A stretch of DNA of 64,000 nt from Paracoccaceae bacterium (GCA_022823605.1 JAJEHS010000001.1:186001-250000); one strand, 5' to 3'; counted from the first letter of the stretch, positions 44,988 through 54,332 are shown. Made by a program: numbers and translations. The notes: generated from the sequence alone by a model not told the origin.

Positions 44988-45996
44988 CTCCCTCGTCATC
45001 GTCATCATCACCCTCATCATCATCGAACATGTATGAAAAGGTGACTTCGTCATCTCGGTTGATTTGTTTCCAAACGGAAACATGATCAATAACAATGTAC
45101 TCTCTCAAAATCCCCGATGGGCCAAACTCTGCATGGGATATGCCCATTACATCAACGAATTGACCACTTGGTGCACCAAACAGACCATATCCTGAATGTG
45201 GTCCCCTGAGCCTCCACCTGACAGAAGACCTAGGAGGTCTCCCTTCTTCTATTTGACCAATCCTATGGTCAATGACAAGTTCGGAATCCGGAAAGGAAGC
45301 TCGCAACGAAATCCAGAATTTCTCGGCCTCGTCAATACCGTGGACGGTACGCCCTTCTCCCAATTCCAAATGACAGGCACGATCATATGTTTTGGCAACA
45401 GCAGATACCTCGCCATTGACAATGTTCTTCAAATGTTGTTCGTAGACCAGACCAGGTTCAACCTCATTGCCCCGACCAAGGTAGGGACCCTTGACTTCCA
45501 CACCAAGCGGGTCCATTGGATCATCCAGCGGATCCAAATAATGCTCATCCCGATCATAGGGTAATCCTATCTGCCTGTACATTGCACCCTGGTCACGTAC
45601 CAACCACTCGTCATTGATAACCCAGCCGAACTCAGGATGCCTGACAGCATGGCAGTCGGCTATGACCCGGTAGATGATTTCCTTTTTGGAAGGATATCCA
45701 TATCTTCCATCACCACTGTGTGTGGCCTTGGACAGTATACGGTGTGAAGATAACCAGCTGTTTTCTCCCGTCTGGGCCCAGATTACGTCTTCACCCAACA
45801 ATACCCGGTCAGGAAATTCAGCCAGGGTTTCCCTGGTTGCCTTGATGACATTGTCATTTCCTTTTACAACGCCATCTGCCGACCTCACTATCGTATCCTT
45901 ATGATAATAGTCCTTGATTTTGTTGATGCCTCTTTCTTCCCATATTTCGTAAGTTATTCCCAGAATGAATTCCGGAAATGAGCTGTATTTTATCAT
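44959..45996 (-). CDS. Tandem NTF2/SnoaL-like protein with acidic tail
   Basis: 345 residues with two NTF2/SnoaL-like domains (about 10-130 and 180-310): the first has YYHKDTIVRSADGVVKGNDNVIKAT, the second YDRACHLELGEGRTVHGIDEAEKFW. Members act as isomerases, cyclases, hydrolases or binding proteins; none can be chosen here. The last 21 residues are a strongly acidic Asp/Glu/Gly run encoded by GAT/GAC/GAG repeats. Its ATG overlaps the lacI stop by 1 bp (TAATG), with AAGGAAAA upstream, and its end overlaps the cupin gene. Confidence 0.8.
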   Translation of the reverse strand: MIKYSSFPEFILGITYEIWEERGINKIKDYYHKDTIVRSADGVVKGNDNVIKATRETLAEFPDRVLLGEDVIWAQTGENSWLSSHRILSKATHSGDGRYGYPSKKEIIYRVIADCHAVRHPEFGWVINDEWLVRDQGAMYRQIGLPYDRDEHYLDPLDDPMDPLGVEVKGPYLGRGNEVEPGLVYEQHLKNIVNGEVSAVAKTYDRACHLELGEGRTVHGIDEAEKFWISLRASFPDSELVIDHRIGQIEEGRPPRSSVRWRLRGPHSGYGLFGAPSGQFVDVMGISHAEFGPSGILREYIVIDHVSVWKQINRDDEVTFSYMFDDDEGDDDDDEGDDDDEETLF

Positions 45997-47015
45997 TATT
46001 TTTCCTTTAGTCTGTTAGTCGTGGTTCCACGAACTATTAGTTTTCCTTCTAATTGAAGCTGTTTAGGTTCGGTTAAATCATTATGAATTAAATTCATCAA
46101 TCCTTTTATGGTCGATTGAATCATCTTGTTTATAGGTTGTCTTACCGTGGTGAGATTATATGCAGGCCAAGAAGACAATGGGACGTCATCAAAACCTACG
46201 ATGGAAACATCTTCAGGAATTCTCAAACCCATTTCGTACCTGATGGAATCCATCACTGCAAAGCACATATGGTCATTGCCAACGAAAATTGCATCCGGCA
46301 AACCGTTTTTTTTCGAAAATAATTTTCTCGTGGCTTCAATTGCCTTCTCCCGATTGTACATTCCATCAATTATATCGTAGGGTTCCAGCCCGAATTTTTC
46401 CAGTGCACACGCAAATCCAGCCGCTCTTTCCCTACCTGTAGATGTTTCACTCCAACCTGAAATGTGGGCCAGTTTCCTATGTCCAGTAGCCAACAAATAC
46501 TCTGTTGCCTTCTTGGCACCAAGAAAGTTATTCGAGGTTACGGATGAAAGTGAAGGATTGTCCTGCCTCCGATTGAACAACATGATGGGAATATTTTGGG
46601 TCTTGCATCTTTTGGCCAAACTGTGAGAAAGGGAAACCGAAGCGGCAATAATCCCATCAACTTGATAGTCTATCAACTCATCCACAACCTTCTGGGCTTC
46701 CTGTTCAGATTCATTCGAAGCCAGGAACACCAGTATGTGATACCCCTTTTCCTTGAGGGCCCTGGAAAGTTTTTCCAAGGCATCGGGATAGAACTGGTTA
46801 TCAAGATAACCAACAACGAGAGCAATGATTCGAGATCTACCGGTAATCAGCGAACGGGCCAGAATATTCGGTCTGTAATCCAATTCATCTGCAGCCTTGC
46901 GAACCTTTTTGGCCATTCCCACGGAAACTGAAGCTCCCTCGGTAAAGGTTCTGCTTACAGCCGATTGGCTGACCCCGGCTTTCCTGGCTACATCTAGAGA
47001 AGTTACTTTGCCCAT
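45996..47015 (-). CDS. LacI-family transcriptional regulator
   Basis: 339 residues from ATG 47015. The helix-turn-helix and hinge (VTSLDVARKAGVSQSAVSRTF and VRKAADELDYRPN) are followed by a periplasmic-binding-protein-like sensor domain (RIIALVVGYLDNQFY... GIIAASVSLS... VSIVGFDDVPLSSWPAYNLTTVRQP). It should bind a catabolite of the operon and release DNA. The best operator candidate lies at 54373-54392, upstream of the ATPase gene and shared with the divergent DapA-like gene. It is encoded inside the operon it probably controls. Confidence 0.9.
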   Translation of the reverse strand: MGKVTSLDVARKAGVSQSAVSRTFTEGASVSVGMAKKVRKAADELDYRPNILARSLITGRSRIIALVVGYLDNQFYPDALEKLSRALKEKGYHILVFLASNESEQEAQKVVDELIDYQVDGIIAASVSLSHSLAKRCKTQNIPIMLFNRRQDNPSLSSVTSNNFLGAKKATEYLLATGHRKLAHISGWSETSTGRERAAGFACALEKFGLEPYDIIDGMYNREKAIEATRKLFSKKNGLPDAIFVGNDHMCFAVMDSIRYEMGLRIPEDVSIVGFDDVPLSSWPAYNLTTVRQPINKMIQSTIKGLMNLIHNDLTEPKQLQLEGKLIVRGTTTNRLKEK

Positions 47016-47044
47016 CAATTCAATCCAATTGCGGAATCCGGGAT

Positions 47045-47812
47045 TTACCCCGCTGTCCAACCTCCATCAATAACTATGTTGGTTCCGGTAATAAGGGAAG
47101 AGGCATCTGAAGCCAGAAAAACCACTGCCCCCATGATATCTTCAGGTTCACCCAAGCGTCCCAATTTGATTTTTGATTTTATCCATTCAACCTTGTCAGG
47201 GTCGTTCAAGGTATCCCTGGTCAACTCTGTCTTGATAAAGGTCGGACAGATCGTATTGATCCGGATGTTCTTTTCTCCCCATTCCATGGCCATGGCCTTG
47301 GTCATTCCCTCAATGGCGTGCTTGGAGGCGCAATAAACCGTACGATCAAGACCACCCACCAAACCCATCTGACTGGAAATTTGAATAATTGAACCGCCTC
47401 CCAGTTGCTCCATTCCCCTGGCCGCTTCTACGGCAACAAAATAAGCACCTCTGGCATTGATATCCATGACCATGTCGTAATCAATTTCCTCAACCTCCAA
47501 TGAGGATGCATGGCGGGCCATGCCAGCCGAATTGACTAGAATATCGAATGGTCCAAACTCTTGCAGGAAATTTTTTATTTCCTGTACACTGGAGATATCC
47601 AGCTTATACCCTGTAACCTTGAAACCGCGTGCATTCATTTCATCCACAACCCCGGCTATGCGGGCACTATTCCTTGAAGCTATCATGACTTCTGCACCTG
47701 CCTCGGCCAAGGCCGTGGAACAAGCCAATCCGATACCCTGACCTCCCCCGATTACAAGTGCCTTGCGGCCCTCCAACCGGAACGAGGGGGTTTTCGGAAT
47801 TTCCATAACCAT
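47045..47812 (-). CDS. Short-chain dehydrogenase/reductase
   Basis: 255 residues from ATG 47812, preceded by GGGAGAAG; the frame extends to 47866. Classical SDR: cofactor motif GGGQGIGLACSTAL (T-G-x3-G-x-G variant), NAG-like VNSAG, catalytic Ser in SQMG, Tyr-Lys in VYCASKHAIEG. The Arg after the second strand (IASRNSAR) suggests possible NADPH, but many such SDRs use NAD. The probable role is oxidation of a hydroxyl group in the operon's substrate. Its start lies 20 bp inside the upstream HisD-like gene, and it ends 29 bp before the lacI start. Confidence 0.9.
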   Translation of the reverse strand: MVMEIPKTPSFRLEGRKALVIGGGQGIGLACSTALAEAGAEVMIASRNSARIAGVVDEMNARGFKVTGYKLDISSVQEIKNFLQEFGPFDILVNSAGMARHASSLEVEEIDYDMVMDINARGAYFVAVEAARGMEQLGGGSIIQISSQMGLVGGLDRTVYCASKHAIEGMTKAMAMEWGEKNIRINTICPTFIKTELTRDTLNDPDKVEWIKSKIKLGRLGEPEDIMGAVVFLASDASSLITGTNIVIDGGWTAG

Positions 47813-47831
47813 TGAGGCTTCTCCCACTCTT

Positions 47832-49148
47832 CTATATCTGTGAAGGTGGTTTTCCGTAAGGAACATTCAAGCCGCCATATCTACGCAACCTGATATTGGC
47901 CTGTTCGGCATGCCCGACAAATCCCTCCAGCAAGCAAAGCCTTGAGCAATACTCTCCCACAAAGGTTGCGGCCTCGTCACTGGTTATCTTCTGATAACTG
48001 TGGGTTTTCAGGAATTTACCTACCCAAAGACCACCAGTATACCTTCCTGCACCTTTCGTGGGTAGTGTATGATTGGTTCCAATCACCTTGTCACCGTTAG
48101 CAACATTGGTTCTGGGACCCAAAAACAAAGCCCCGTAGGAAGTCATATGCTCCAAAAACCAATCATCCCGGTCGGTCATGACCTGAACGTGTTCGGAGGC
48201 TATTTGATTGGCAACCTGGAGCATTTCCTCATAGGTATCACAAAGGTAAACCTGACCATAATTATGCCAACTCGGAGCTGCCAGGTTGGCAGTTGGCAGG
48301 ATTTCCAACAAGCGGTCTATCTCCTTAAGTGTCCCTTCGGCTAACTTGCGGCTGTTGGTAACCAGAACCGCTGGCGAATTGATCCCGTGTTCAGCCTGGC
48401 CCAGTAAGTCAGTGGCACACATTTCCGCATCAACGGTATCATCAGCTATAACCATCGTTTCAGTTGGACCGGCAAACAAATCAATTCCGACAGGACCAAA
48501 AATCTGACGCTTGGCTTCAGCGACAAAGGCATTTCCTGGACCAACCACCATATCGACACTGGTAACAGTTTCGGTACCATAGGCCAACATTCCAATGGCC
48601 TGGGCACCTCCGACGATGTAGATTTCGTGTGCACCACCAAAATGGATGGCTGCGATAACGGCAGGAATGAGTTCACCCTTGTAAGGTGGGGTAGTTGCCA
48701 CAATTCGTGGGACACCCGCAACCGAAGCTGTAACCACCGACATGTGGGCTGAGGCAACCATCGGGTATTTACCGCCCGGGACATAGCACCCGACCGATTG
48801 TACCGGAATGTTCTTGTGTCCAAGGATTACTCCCGGAATTGGTTCAACCTCAATATCCTGTAAGGCATCCTTTTGGGCCTTGGCAAATTCCCGTATCTGG
48901 GTTTGGGCAAATTTTATGTCATGTATGACCTGGTCGGATAACTGATTGATACAATCCTGGATTTGTTCTTCGGAGAGCCTAAAGGAAGCAGGGGAATAAT
49001 TGTCCAGCTTCTCTGAATATTCCCTGACTGCACTGTCACCACGTGTTTTTATGCCAGTCAGAACATCCGAAACGATTTCTCTTGTTTTCTGCTCATCCTG
49101 ACTTTTCTGCTCCTCGGAAATACCTTCCTTCAATATTTCTATGCTCAA
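47832..49148 (-). CDS. Histidinol dehydrogenase-family catabolic dehydrogenase, HpsN-like
   Basis: 438 residues. The HisD catalytic set is present: LGQAEHGIN (metal Gln, His), ASEHVQVMT (catalytic Glu, His), GDKVIGTNHTLPT (metal Asp) and LEGFVGHAEQANIRL (metal His). In place of the SSLGLADF block of biosynthetic HisD it has TGGLWVGKFLKTHSYQ, as in HisD-type dehydrogenases that oxidise primary alcohols to acids, such as HpsN for dihydroxypropanesulfonate. No his genes are near. Start is TTG 49148, overlapping the previous stop (TTGA) with AGGAGGAG upstream. A four-electron oxidation of the operon's substrate is inferred. Confidence 0.85.
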   Translation of the reverse strand: MSIEILKEGISEEQKSQDEQKTREIVSDVLTGIKTRGDSAVREYSEKLDNYSPASFRLSEEQIQDCINQLSDQVIHDIKFAQTQIREFAKAQKDALQDIEVEPIPGVILGHKNIPVQSVGCYVPGGKYPMVASAHMSVVTASVAGVPRIVATTPPYKGELIPAVIAAIHFGGAHEIYIVGGAQAIGMLAYGTETVTSVDMVVGPGNAFVAEAKRQIFGPVGIDLFAGPTETMVIADDTVDAEMCATDLLGQAEHGINSPAVLVTNSRKLAEGTLKEIDRLLEILPTANLAAPSWHNYGQVYLCDTYEEMLQVANQIASEHVQVMTDRDDWFLEHMTSYGALFLGPRTNVANGDKVIGTNHTLPTKGAGRYTGGLWVGKFLKTHSYQKITSDEAATFVGEYCSRLCLLEGFVGHAEQANIRLRRYGGLNVPYGKPPSQI

Positions 49149-49705
49149 TCTAATTCTCCTCCTGTTTTTGGTGTCGGCGGAATTTTGTTACCATTGTCAA
49201 ATTCCTCCCAACCTTCTCCTTTGTATATATCCACACCTAGCTGTTTGAGAACAAAAGGGAAATCAACCATGACCCAATTATCAACAATCTTTTTGTTCTC
49301 GACCTTCCAGAAATCCATGTATCTGATTTCCACCTTTTTTCCAGTAGGCTTGACCCCCATGAATTCGCCCGAATGTATTGCCTCCTGACGCCCGAAGGCT
49401 GCTCCCCATTCTCCCATAAACAATCGGGCCTCATCAACACAGACCTTCTCCGAAAAGGCTGCCTGAAATGGTTTTTGCCAATTCTCCTGAAATTCATGCA
49501 CCCCATTCTTGATGCCACAGCCATAATTTCCCATCCATCGGAAATCATCTGCAAAATACTCACCTATATCTTCAATTCGATGATCATTCAATCCATCAAC
49601 CATCTGTTCTATAACCATCCTGGTCTCTTCGGTCCTGGACAAGTCTGTATCCCTTGTCATGACAGCCTGTTCCGGTCGTTTACCAGACAAGACATCCTCC
49701 CCCAT
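49145..49705 (-). CDS. NTF2/SnoaL-like protein (second copy)
   Basis: About 186 residues from ATG 49705 (TTG 49717 is possible). One SnoaL/ester-cyclase-like domain: MVDGLNDHRIEDIGEYFADDFRWMGNYG, then FMGVKPTGKKVEIRYMDFWKVENKKIVDNWVMVDFP. The GV.PTGK..E. and ...D..K..NGKI...W pattern is typical of SnoaL-like polyketide cyclase relatives. It may be an isomerase or hydratase for a pathway intermediate. It lies between the permease genes and the HisD-like gene; its stop overlaps the next start by 4 bp. Confidence 0.8.
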   Translation of the reverse strand: MGEDVLSGKRPEQAVMTRDTDLSRTEETRMVIEQMVDGLNDHRIEDIGEYFADDFRWMGNYGCGIKNGVHEFQENWQKPFQAAFSEKVCVDEARLFMGEWGAAFGRQEAIHSGEFMGVKPTGKKVEIRYMDFWKVENKKIVDNWVMVDFPFVLKQLGVDIYKGEGWEEFDNGNKIPPTPKTGGELD

Positions 49706-49730
49706 TTCTTGGTACAATCATGGTGACCTA

Positions 49731-50888
49731 CTATCCCTTGACTGCCCCGGCGGTCAATCCGCTGACTATCTGCCTTTGGAAAACCATAACCAGTAAAAAG
49801 AGCGGGGCTGTAATCGATACCGCTGCTGCCACAGCCTCAACCTGATCGGTAGTTGTCGTCTCACGGTTGAAATATCCAGCGATGGCCGGGACCATGGTCT
49901 GGTTCTGTGCATCAAGCAAAAGGGAGGTTACCAGAAAGTCATTATAAGCCAGGAGGAAACTAAACAGCCCGGTGGTTATGACACCAGGCCACATGATAGG
50001 CATGATGATCCAACGGAAGGCCTGAAAATGCGTACACCCGTCAACCCTGGCCGATTCATCGAGCTCCTTTGGTATATTCTGAAAGAAGGACCGCAACATC
50101 CAAATGGTGAAGGGCTGATTTATCGCTACCAATACCATGATTACAGCCAGTGGCTGCCCGTAAAAGGTGGGGGCTTGTTCCCCAAGTATGGGACGCAGAT
50201 ATTCGGCGGAATTGACAAAGACGGGAAGATAACCCGATACCAGGACCGAATGGGGAAGTGCCCTGAAAATCAGTGCACCAATCAAAATCCAAAAGGCGAT
50301 GTCAAATCCTGATCGAGCAAGCCCATACCCCGCCAAGGTACCGATGGAAAGTGAAATCGTTACAACCCCCAGGGTAACGATTATGGAATTGATGAAATTC
50401 CGATAGAATTCATTTTCGGCCCAAACTGCCAGATAATGTTCCGTGGTGAAGCCGATGATTGGGGTCCCCAGAAAACCTGTTAAGCCGTTGACAAAGGCCA
50501 GGATGGGTGGGAATAAAACACCGAAAACAAGAACCACAACCAAGGCAACAAATATGGCCCCCAGCAACCAACCAATGACGATGAGATTGAAGGGTGAATA
50601 CTTTCTGACCCACTTGGGGAGATGATAAATTGCGAATCGGTAGATAAAGTAGATGATCGACAGGCCGATAATGATGTCAAAAACGGACAGGCCCTTGCCA
50701 CTTTCCCGGGTTGAGGGGCCGAATATGACACTTAACGGATTGGAAGCAAAGGAATCCAGAGGCTCCTTGAAACTCATTACGGCAATCCAGAATATGGGAA
50801 AGGCTGCAATTACACACCAACAGGTAACAAAGCCCACCGTTGTTACCTTGAGGCCAATTGGCATCTGGAGGGCTTTGGGTACCGACAT
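49731..50888 (-). CDS. Sugar-type ABC transporter permease (MalG family) with an inserted membrane region
   Basis: 385 residues from ATG 50888, which overlaps the stop of the preceding permease (TAATG). MalG-type permeases are usually about 280-300 residues with six helices. Here an insertion of about 100 residues with two further hydrophobic stretches (FDIIIGLSIIYFIYRFAIY and LIVIGWLLGAIFVALVVVLVF) lies between helix 1 and the conserved core, which starts near HYLAVWAENEFYRNFINS. The EAA loop (DESARVDGCTHFQAFRWIIMP) and the C-terminal VSGLTAGAVKG end are normal. Confidence 0.88.
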   Translation of the reverse strand: MSVPKALQMPIGLKVTTVGFVTCWCVIAAFPIFWIAVMSFKEPLDSFASNPLSVIFGPSTRESGKGLSVFDIIIGLSIIYFIYRFAIYHLPKWVRKYSPFNLIVIGWLLGAIFVALVVVLVFGVLFPPILAFVNGLTGFLGTPIIGFTTEHYLAVWAENEFYRNFINSIIVTLGVVTISLSIGTLAGYGLARSGFDIAFWILIGALIFRALPHSVLVSGYLPVFVNSAEYLRPILGEQAPTFYGQPLAVIMVLVAINQPFTIWMLRSFFQNIPKELDESARVDGCTHFQAFRWIIMPIMWPGVITTGLFSFLLAYNDFLVTSLLLDAQNQTMVPAIAGYFNRETTTTDQVEAVAAAVSITAPLFLLVMVFQRQIVSGLTAGAVKG

Positions 50889-51913
50889 TATAGAACCCTC
50901 GCCCGATGATCCTTCCATGTCTTTCGCAGGAGTGGGATCAAAATAATGACGATACCGATCATGGTCAACATGGAACTGGCGGAAGCCCTCGATATCGACC
51001 TATTACCGGATTCATCAGGTACCAGAAAGTCATAGGTCAACCATTGCAGGGAAATGACATGGGCCTGTGATGAAAATCCGACAATTTCCTCAAATACCCT
51101 GTAGCTGTCCATCAAATGGATCAGGGATACAAAAATGATGAGGGGCATGAGGTGGGGTATAACAACATACCGCAACCTTTCAAAACGGCTTGCCCCATCA
51201 ATTATGGCACTTTCCAAGGTATCGTTATTGACTGTTTGTAGTCCTGCGTAAAACACCACGAAGGCAAAGGGTGCCACATGCCAGACCCGATAAAACAGCA
51301 TCATCAATTCAATGGTCCATGCTTGGGCAAACATGGCAATGTCCATCTGCAGCCACCATTCCAGCATTGCCGTCAAAATTCCATCACCGATAAAAAGCCA
51401 TCTGATCGAGAGGGCACCGATTACCGGGGTAATGATGAAAGGAAGCAAAGAGACAAAAATCACCTGCCCCCTGATGGATTTGGCAAGGCTGTTGACCGCG
51501 ACCGCAATGACCAATCCCAGACCAATGACCAAAGGCAGGGAAATGAGCGTAAACGTCAGTGTAAATCTAAGGGCTTTCCAGAAATCGATTGCCATCAAAC
51601 CAGACCAGTTTAATTGCTTTATCGCTTCCCAAGCCTGATCCGGTCTAAGAATGTTGCGATAGCTTTCCCACCCGACAAAAATGGTTTTTTCCAAGGCTTT
51701 GCCGTCTTCACCCAGAACAGGTCGGGTTTCTGATTCGGTTATACAGGTCTGGGTACCAAAACCCGGGGTACAGGTTTCAATTTCAACGGTTTCAAAAATG
51801 GATTGAGTGTTATGGAAACTTTGTAAGAATACATTGACCAGGGGAATCGCAATAAAAATCAGCATAAGCAACAGTGATGGACCTGCAAACGCTGCAAAAA
51901 CCCTGAACTTCAC
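50888..51913 (-). CDS. Sugar-type ABC transporter permease (MalF family)
   Basis: 341 residues. About six helices starting at LLLMLIFIAIPLVNVFLQSF. A larger periplasmic loop after helix 1 (about 30-90) carries two cysteines (ETCTPGFGTQTC) that could form a disulfide. EAA loop: ESAIIDGASRFERLRYVVIPHLMPLI. It pairs with the MalG-like permease. Start GTG 51913 has AAGGA upstream. The gap to the binding-protein gene is 63 bp. Confidence 0.9.
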   Translation of the reverse strand: MKFRVFAAFAGPSLLLMLIFIAIPLVNVFLQSFHNTQSIFETVEIETCTPGFGTQTCITESETRPVLGEDGKALEKTIFVGWESYRNILRPDQAWEAIKQLNWSGLMAIDFWKALRFTLTFTLISLPLVIGLGLVIAVAVNSLAKSIRGQVIFVSLLPFIITPVIGALSIRWLFIGDGILTAMLEWWLQMDIAMFAQAWTIELMMLFYRVWHVAPFAFVVFYAGLQTVNNDTLESAIIDGASRFERLRYVVIPHLMPLIIFVSLIHLMDSYRVFEEIVGFSSQAHVISLQWLTYDFLVPDESGNRSISRASASSMLTMIGIVIILIPLLRKTWKDHRARVL

Positions 51914-51976
51914 CCAAAGGATTCCTTGTTTTTATGAATAGCCGAGGGTGGATAACCACCCCCGGAAAAGTTCTGA

Positions 51977-53182
51977 TTATTGGATCAAGCCTGCTTCCTT
52001 GGCACCAACCAGATATTCATTCTCAATGTCTGCCAGAGTTGTGGCAGCATCCTTTTCTCCCGTGATATAGGCTGCAAGCCCATTACCAAGAGCATTGAAA
52101 ATGATACCAAATTCGGTACTTGCAGGATACGGCGCAGCACCATTGGCGGCCGTTGCAAAGGCGCCTTCAGCACTCTTGCCCGGAGCAAAACCATCAATGA
52201 TCCAAATAGCATCATCATTGTTTGCCTGAACCATTTCTGTGTCCATTCCTTCCATTATCAACCTGAAGGCAGCTTCAGCTTCTTCATCAGTGATATTGGA
52301 AGCAATTACAGTACCATCCCACCAGAGGGTTGATGCCGGACGAGCTGATCCCATGGGTGCGGAAGCCATCGTGACCAAACCTACAACCTGGCTTTCTGCC
52401 TCATCATCCATGGCAGCTGCCCTACTTGCCCACAAGTTGGCCATGGCTATCTTGCCTTGCTGGAATTGCTGTTGGACATAGGTTGAATCCGAAACAAGAA
52501 TTTCCGGATCCATGTATTCCTTTAAACGTCCCATGGTTTCGAGAACATACATTCCGGTTTCATTGTTGATTGATGGTGACAAATCATCATTGATGAGGGA
52601 TTGACCCTCTCCAAGAAATAGATTGACAAAATCCAGGGCAATGTTGAAACCTGTTTTCCAGGTTGCTCCCAGAGGATAATCGACAACACCTGCATCGTCA
52701 ATCTTGGCAGCGGCAGCCAAAACCTCTTCATAGTTTGCAGGTTCGGCAATACCCAGATCATCAAGGATGTCCTGACGATACATCAGGTGCTGGGCATTGA
52801 CCATCATGGCAATTGCCACAACCTGACCATTTTGCCTGATAAGCTGATTCTCGGACAGTTGACCGCCATGTTGGGCAACAAGATCATCCAGCGGACGAAC
52901 CAGATTGTTATTGACCAGTGGGACAAGGGTTGAATTCGATACCCCGCCAATGTGATAAAGCGATGGGTTGGCGGCAAAGGCCTCAACTTGCTTGTCTCTG
53001 AATTCCTGGTCCAGTTCGGCCTGGAAATTGCCACATTCAGCCATGGCATCGGTTACAGATTTCCATGCCTGGAATCCAGCTGAAAGCGATTTGATTTCTA
53101 CTTGGTTGTCAAATGCACAAGCTGCCCACAAGGAACCGGGTAGCAAAAGTGCTGCAACAACTGCGGTGCAAAACTTCTTCAT
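51977..53182 (-). CDS. Sugar-type ABC transporter substrate-binding protein
   Basis: 401 residues. Signal peptide MKKFCTAVVAALLLPGSLWA with a cleavage site before ACAF; Cys21/22 region is not a clear lipobox. Cluster-1 binding fold: GGVSNSTLVPLVNNNLVRPLDDLV, YRQDILDDLGI, ATWKTGFNIALDFVNLFL and TAYWAS-like MANLWASRAAAM. Such proteins bind mono- or oligosaccharides, but related members bind polyols and other organics. GAGGAG ribosome site before ATG. The 97-bp gap to the upstream ATPase gene contains an imperfect CCACAAA...TTTGTGG repeat. Confidence 0.9.
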   Translation of the reverse strand: MKKFCTAVVAALLLPGSLWAACAFDNQVEIKSLSAGFQAWKSVTDAMAECGNFQAELDQEFRDKQVEAFAANPSLYHIGGVSNSTLVPLVNNNLVRPLDDLVAQHGGQLSENQLIRQNGQVVAIAMMVNAQHLMYRQDILDDLGIAEPANYEEVLAAAAKIDDAGVVDYPLGATWKTGFNIALDFVNLFLGEGQSLINDDLSPSINNETGMYVLETMGRLKEYMDPEILVSDSTYVQQQFQQGKIAMANLWASRAAAMDDEAESQVVGLVTMASAPMGSARPASTLWWDGTVIASNITDEEAEAAFRLIMEGMDTEMVQANNDDAIWIIDGFAPGKSAEGAFATAANGAAPYPASTEFGIIFNALGNGLAAYITGEKDAATTLADIENEYLVGAKEAGLIQ

Positions 53183-53279
53183 GCTTTTACTCCTCTTCTA
53201 CCACAAAATACTATCAAGATACTATATTATTTATTTGTGGAAATAATTATGACCCAAGGGTCGTTCATGATACCGATCA

Positions 53280-54332
53280 CTAATTGATCGTTATGACATT
53301 ACCCGATGCCCTTTCAAACACCTGGCAAATTGGTGCAGGTACGGAAATTGAAACATTTTCTCCAATTTCTGCCCTGTAATCTTTCCTTGCCTTGACTGAA
53401 ACAAGCGTATTGGCCACCTTGACTGTCAGCATGGTAGCATCCCCCAACAATTCAATGGTATAAATGGGAGCATTGATTTGACCTTCCTCCTCCACGAGAT
53501 CAGCATCTTCGGCACGGAAACCAAGAGTAACCTCGCCATCCGGATATGGCAGGTCCGTAATTTTTATTCCCTCGGCTTCAAAGACGTTGTTACTGATAAC
53601 CCCATCAACAAGGTTCATGGCAGGTGAACCAATAAATCCTGCTACAAACGTGTTGGCGGGATAATCATAAATTTCTTCCGGTGTTCCAACCTGTTGCACG
53701 ATTCCCCTGTTCATGACAACAACCCTGTCAGCCAAAGTCATTGCCTCAATCTGATCGTGAGTTACGTAAACCGTTGTTACCTGCAACTCGTGACTCAGGT
53801 TCTTGATCTGGGCCCTAGTTGAAACCCTCAGTTTGGCATCCAGATTGGAAAGCGGTTCATCCATCAGAAAGACATTCGGTTCCCTCACAATTGCCCGGGC
53901 CAATGCCACCCTTTGTCTTTGACCCCCAGACAATTCGGCCGGTTTGCGATGCAGGAAATCCATCAATTCGACCATTTGAGCCGCCCTGTTGACCCTTTCA
54001 TCGTGGGTGGTTGGATCAATTTTCCTGACTTTCAATGGAAATCTTATATTCTCGAACACATTCATGTTGGGGTAAAGGCCATAGGATTGGAAAACCATTG
54101 CTACATCCCGATCCTTGGGATCAAGATCATTGACTACCGCACCGTCGATTACAACTTCTCCCTCGCTCACCTCCTCTAAACCGGCAATCATTCTCATGGT
54201 TGTGGTCTTGCCACAACCCGAGGGACCGAGAAGTACTAGAAACTCCCTGTCCGCAATGGTCAAATCAAATTTTTCAACTCCAACAAAATTACCCCATCTT
54301 TTGGTAACGCTTCTAAGCTGAATCTCTGCCAT
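53280..54332 (-). CDS. Sugar-type ABC transporter ATP-binding protein (UgpC/MalK family)
   Basis: 350 residues from ATG 54332; the frame extends to 54416 without support. Walker A LGPSGCGKTT, Q-loop MVFQSYGLYPNMNV, signature LSGGQRQRVALARAIV, Walker B VFLMDEPLSNLD, H-loop YVTHDQIEAMT, then a TOBE domain (about 235-350). It powers the importer made with the three next genes. First gene of the long leftward operon; a LacI-type operator lies 41 bp before its start. Confidence 0.93.
   Translation of the reverse strand: MAEIQLRSVTKRWGNFVGVEKFDLTIADREFLVLLGPSGCGKTTTMRMIAGLEEVSEGEVVIDGAVVNDLDPKDRDVAMVFQSYGLYPNMNVFENIRFPLKVRKIDPTTHDERVNRAAQMVELMDFLHRKPAELSGGQRQRVALARAIVREPNVFLMDEPLSNLDAKLRVSTRAQIKNLSHELQVTTVYVTHDQIEAMTLADRVVVMNRGIVQQVGTPEEIYDYPANTFVAGFIGSPAMNLVDGVISNNVFEAEGIKITDLPYPDGEVTLGFRAEDADLVEEEGQINAPIYTIELLGDATMLTVKVANTLVSVKARKDYRAEIGENVSISVPAPICQVFERASGNVITIN

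Noticed and set aside
47832-49148. Biosynthetic histidinol dehydrogenase (hisD)
   Set aside because: There are no his genes nearby, and the C-terminal TGGLWVGKFLKT block differs from that of biosynthetic HisD.
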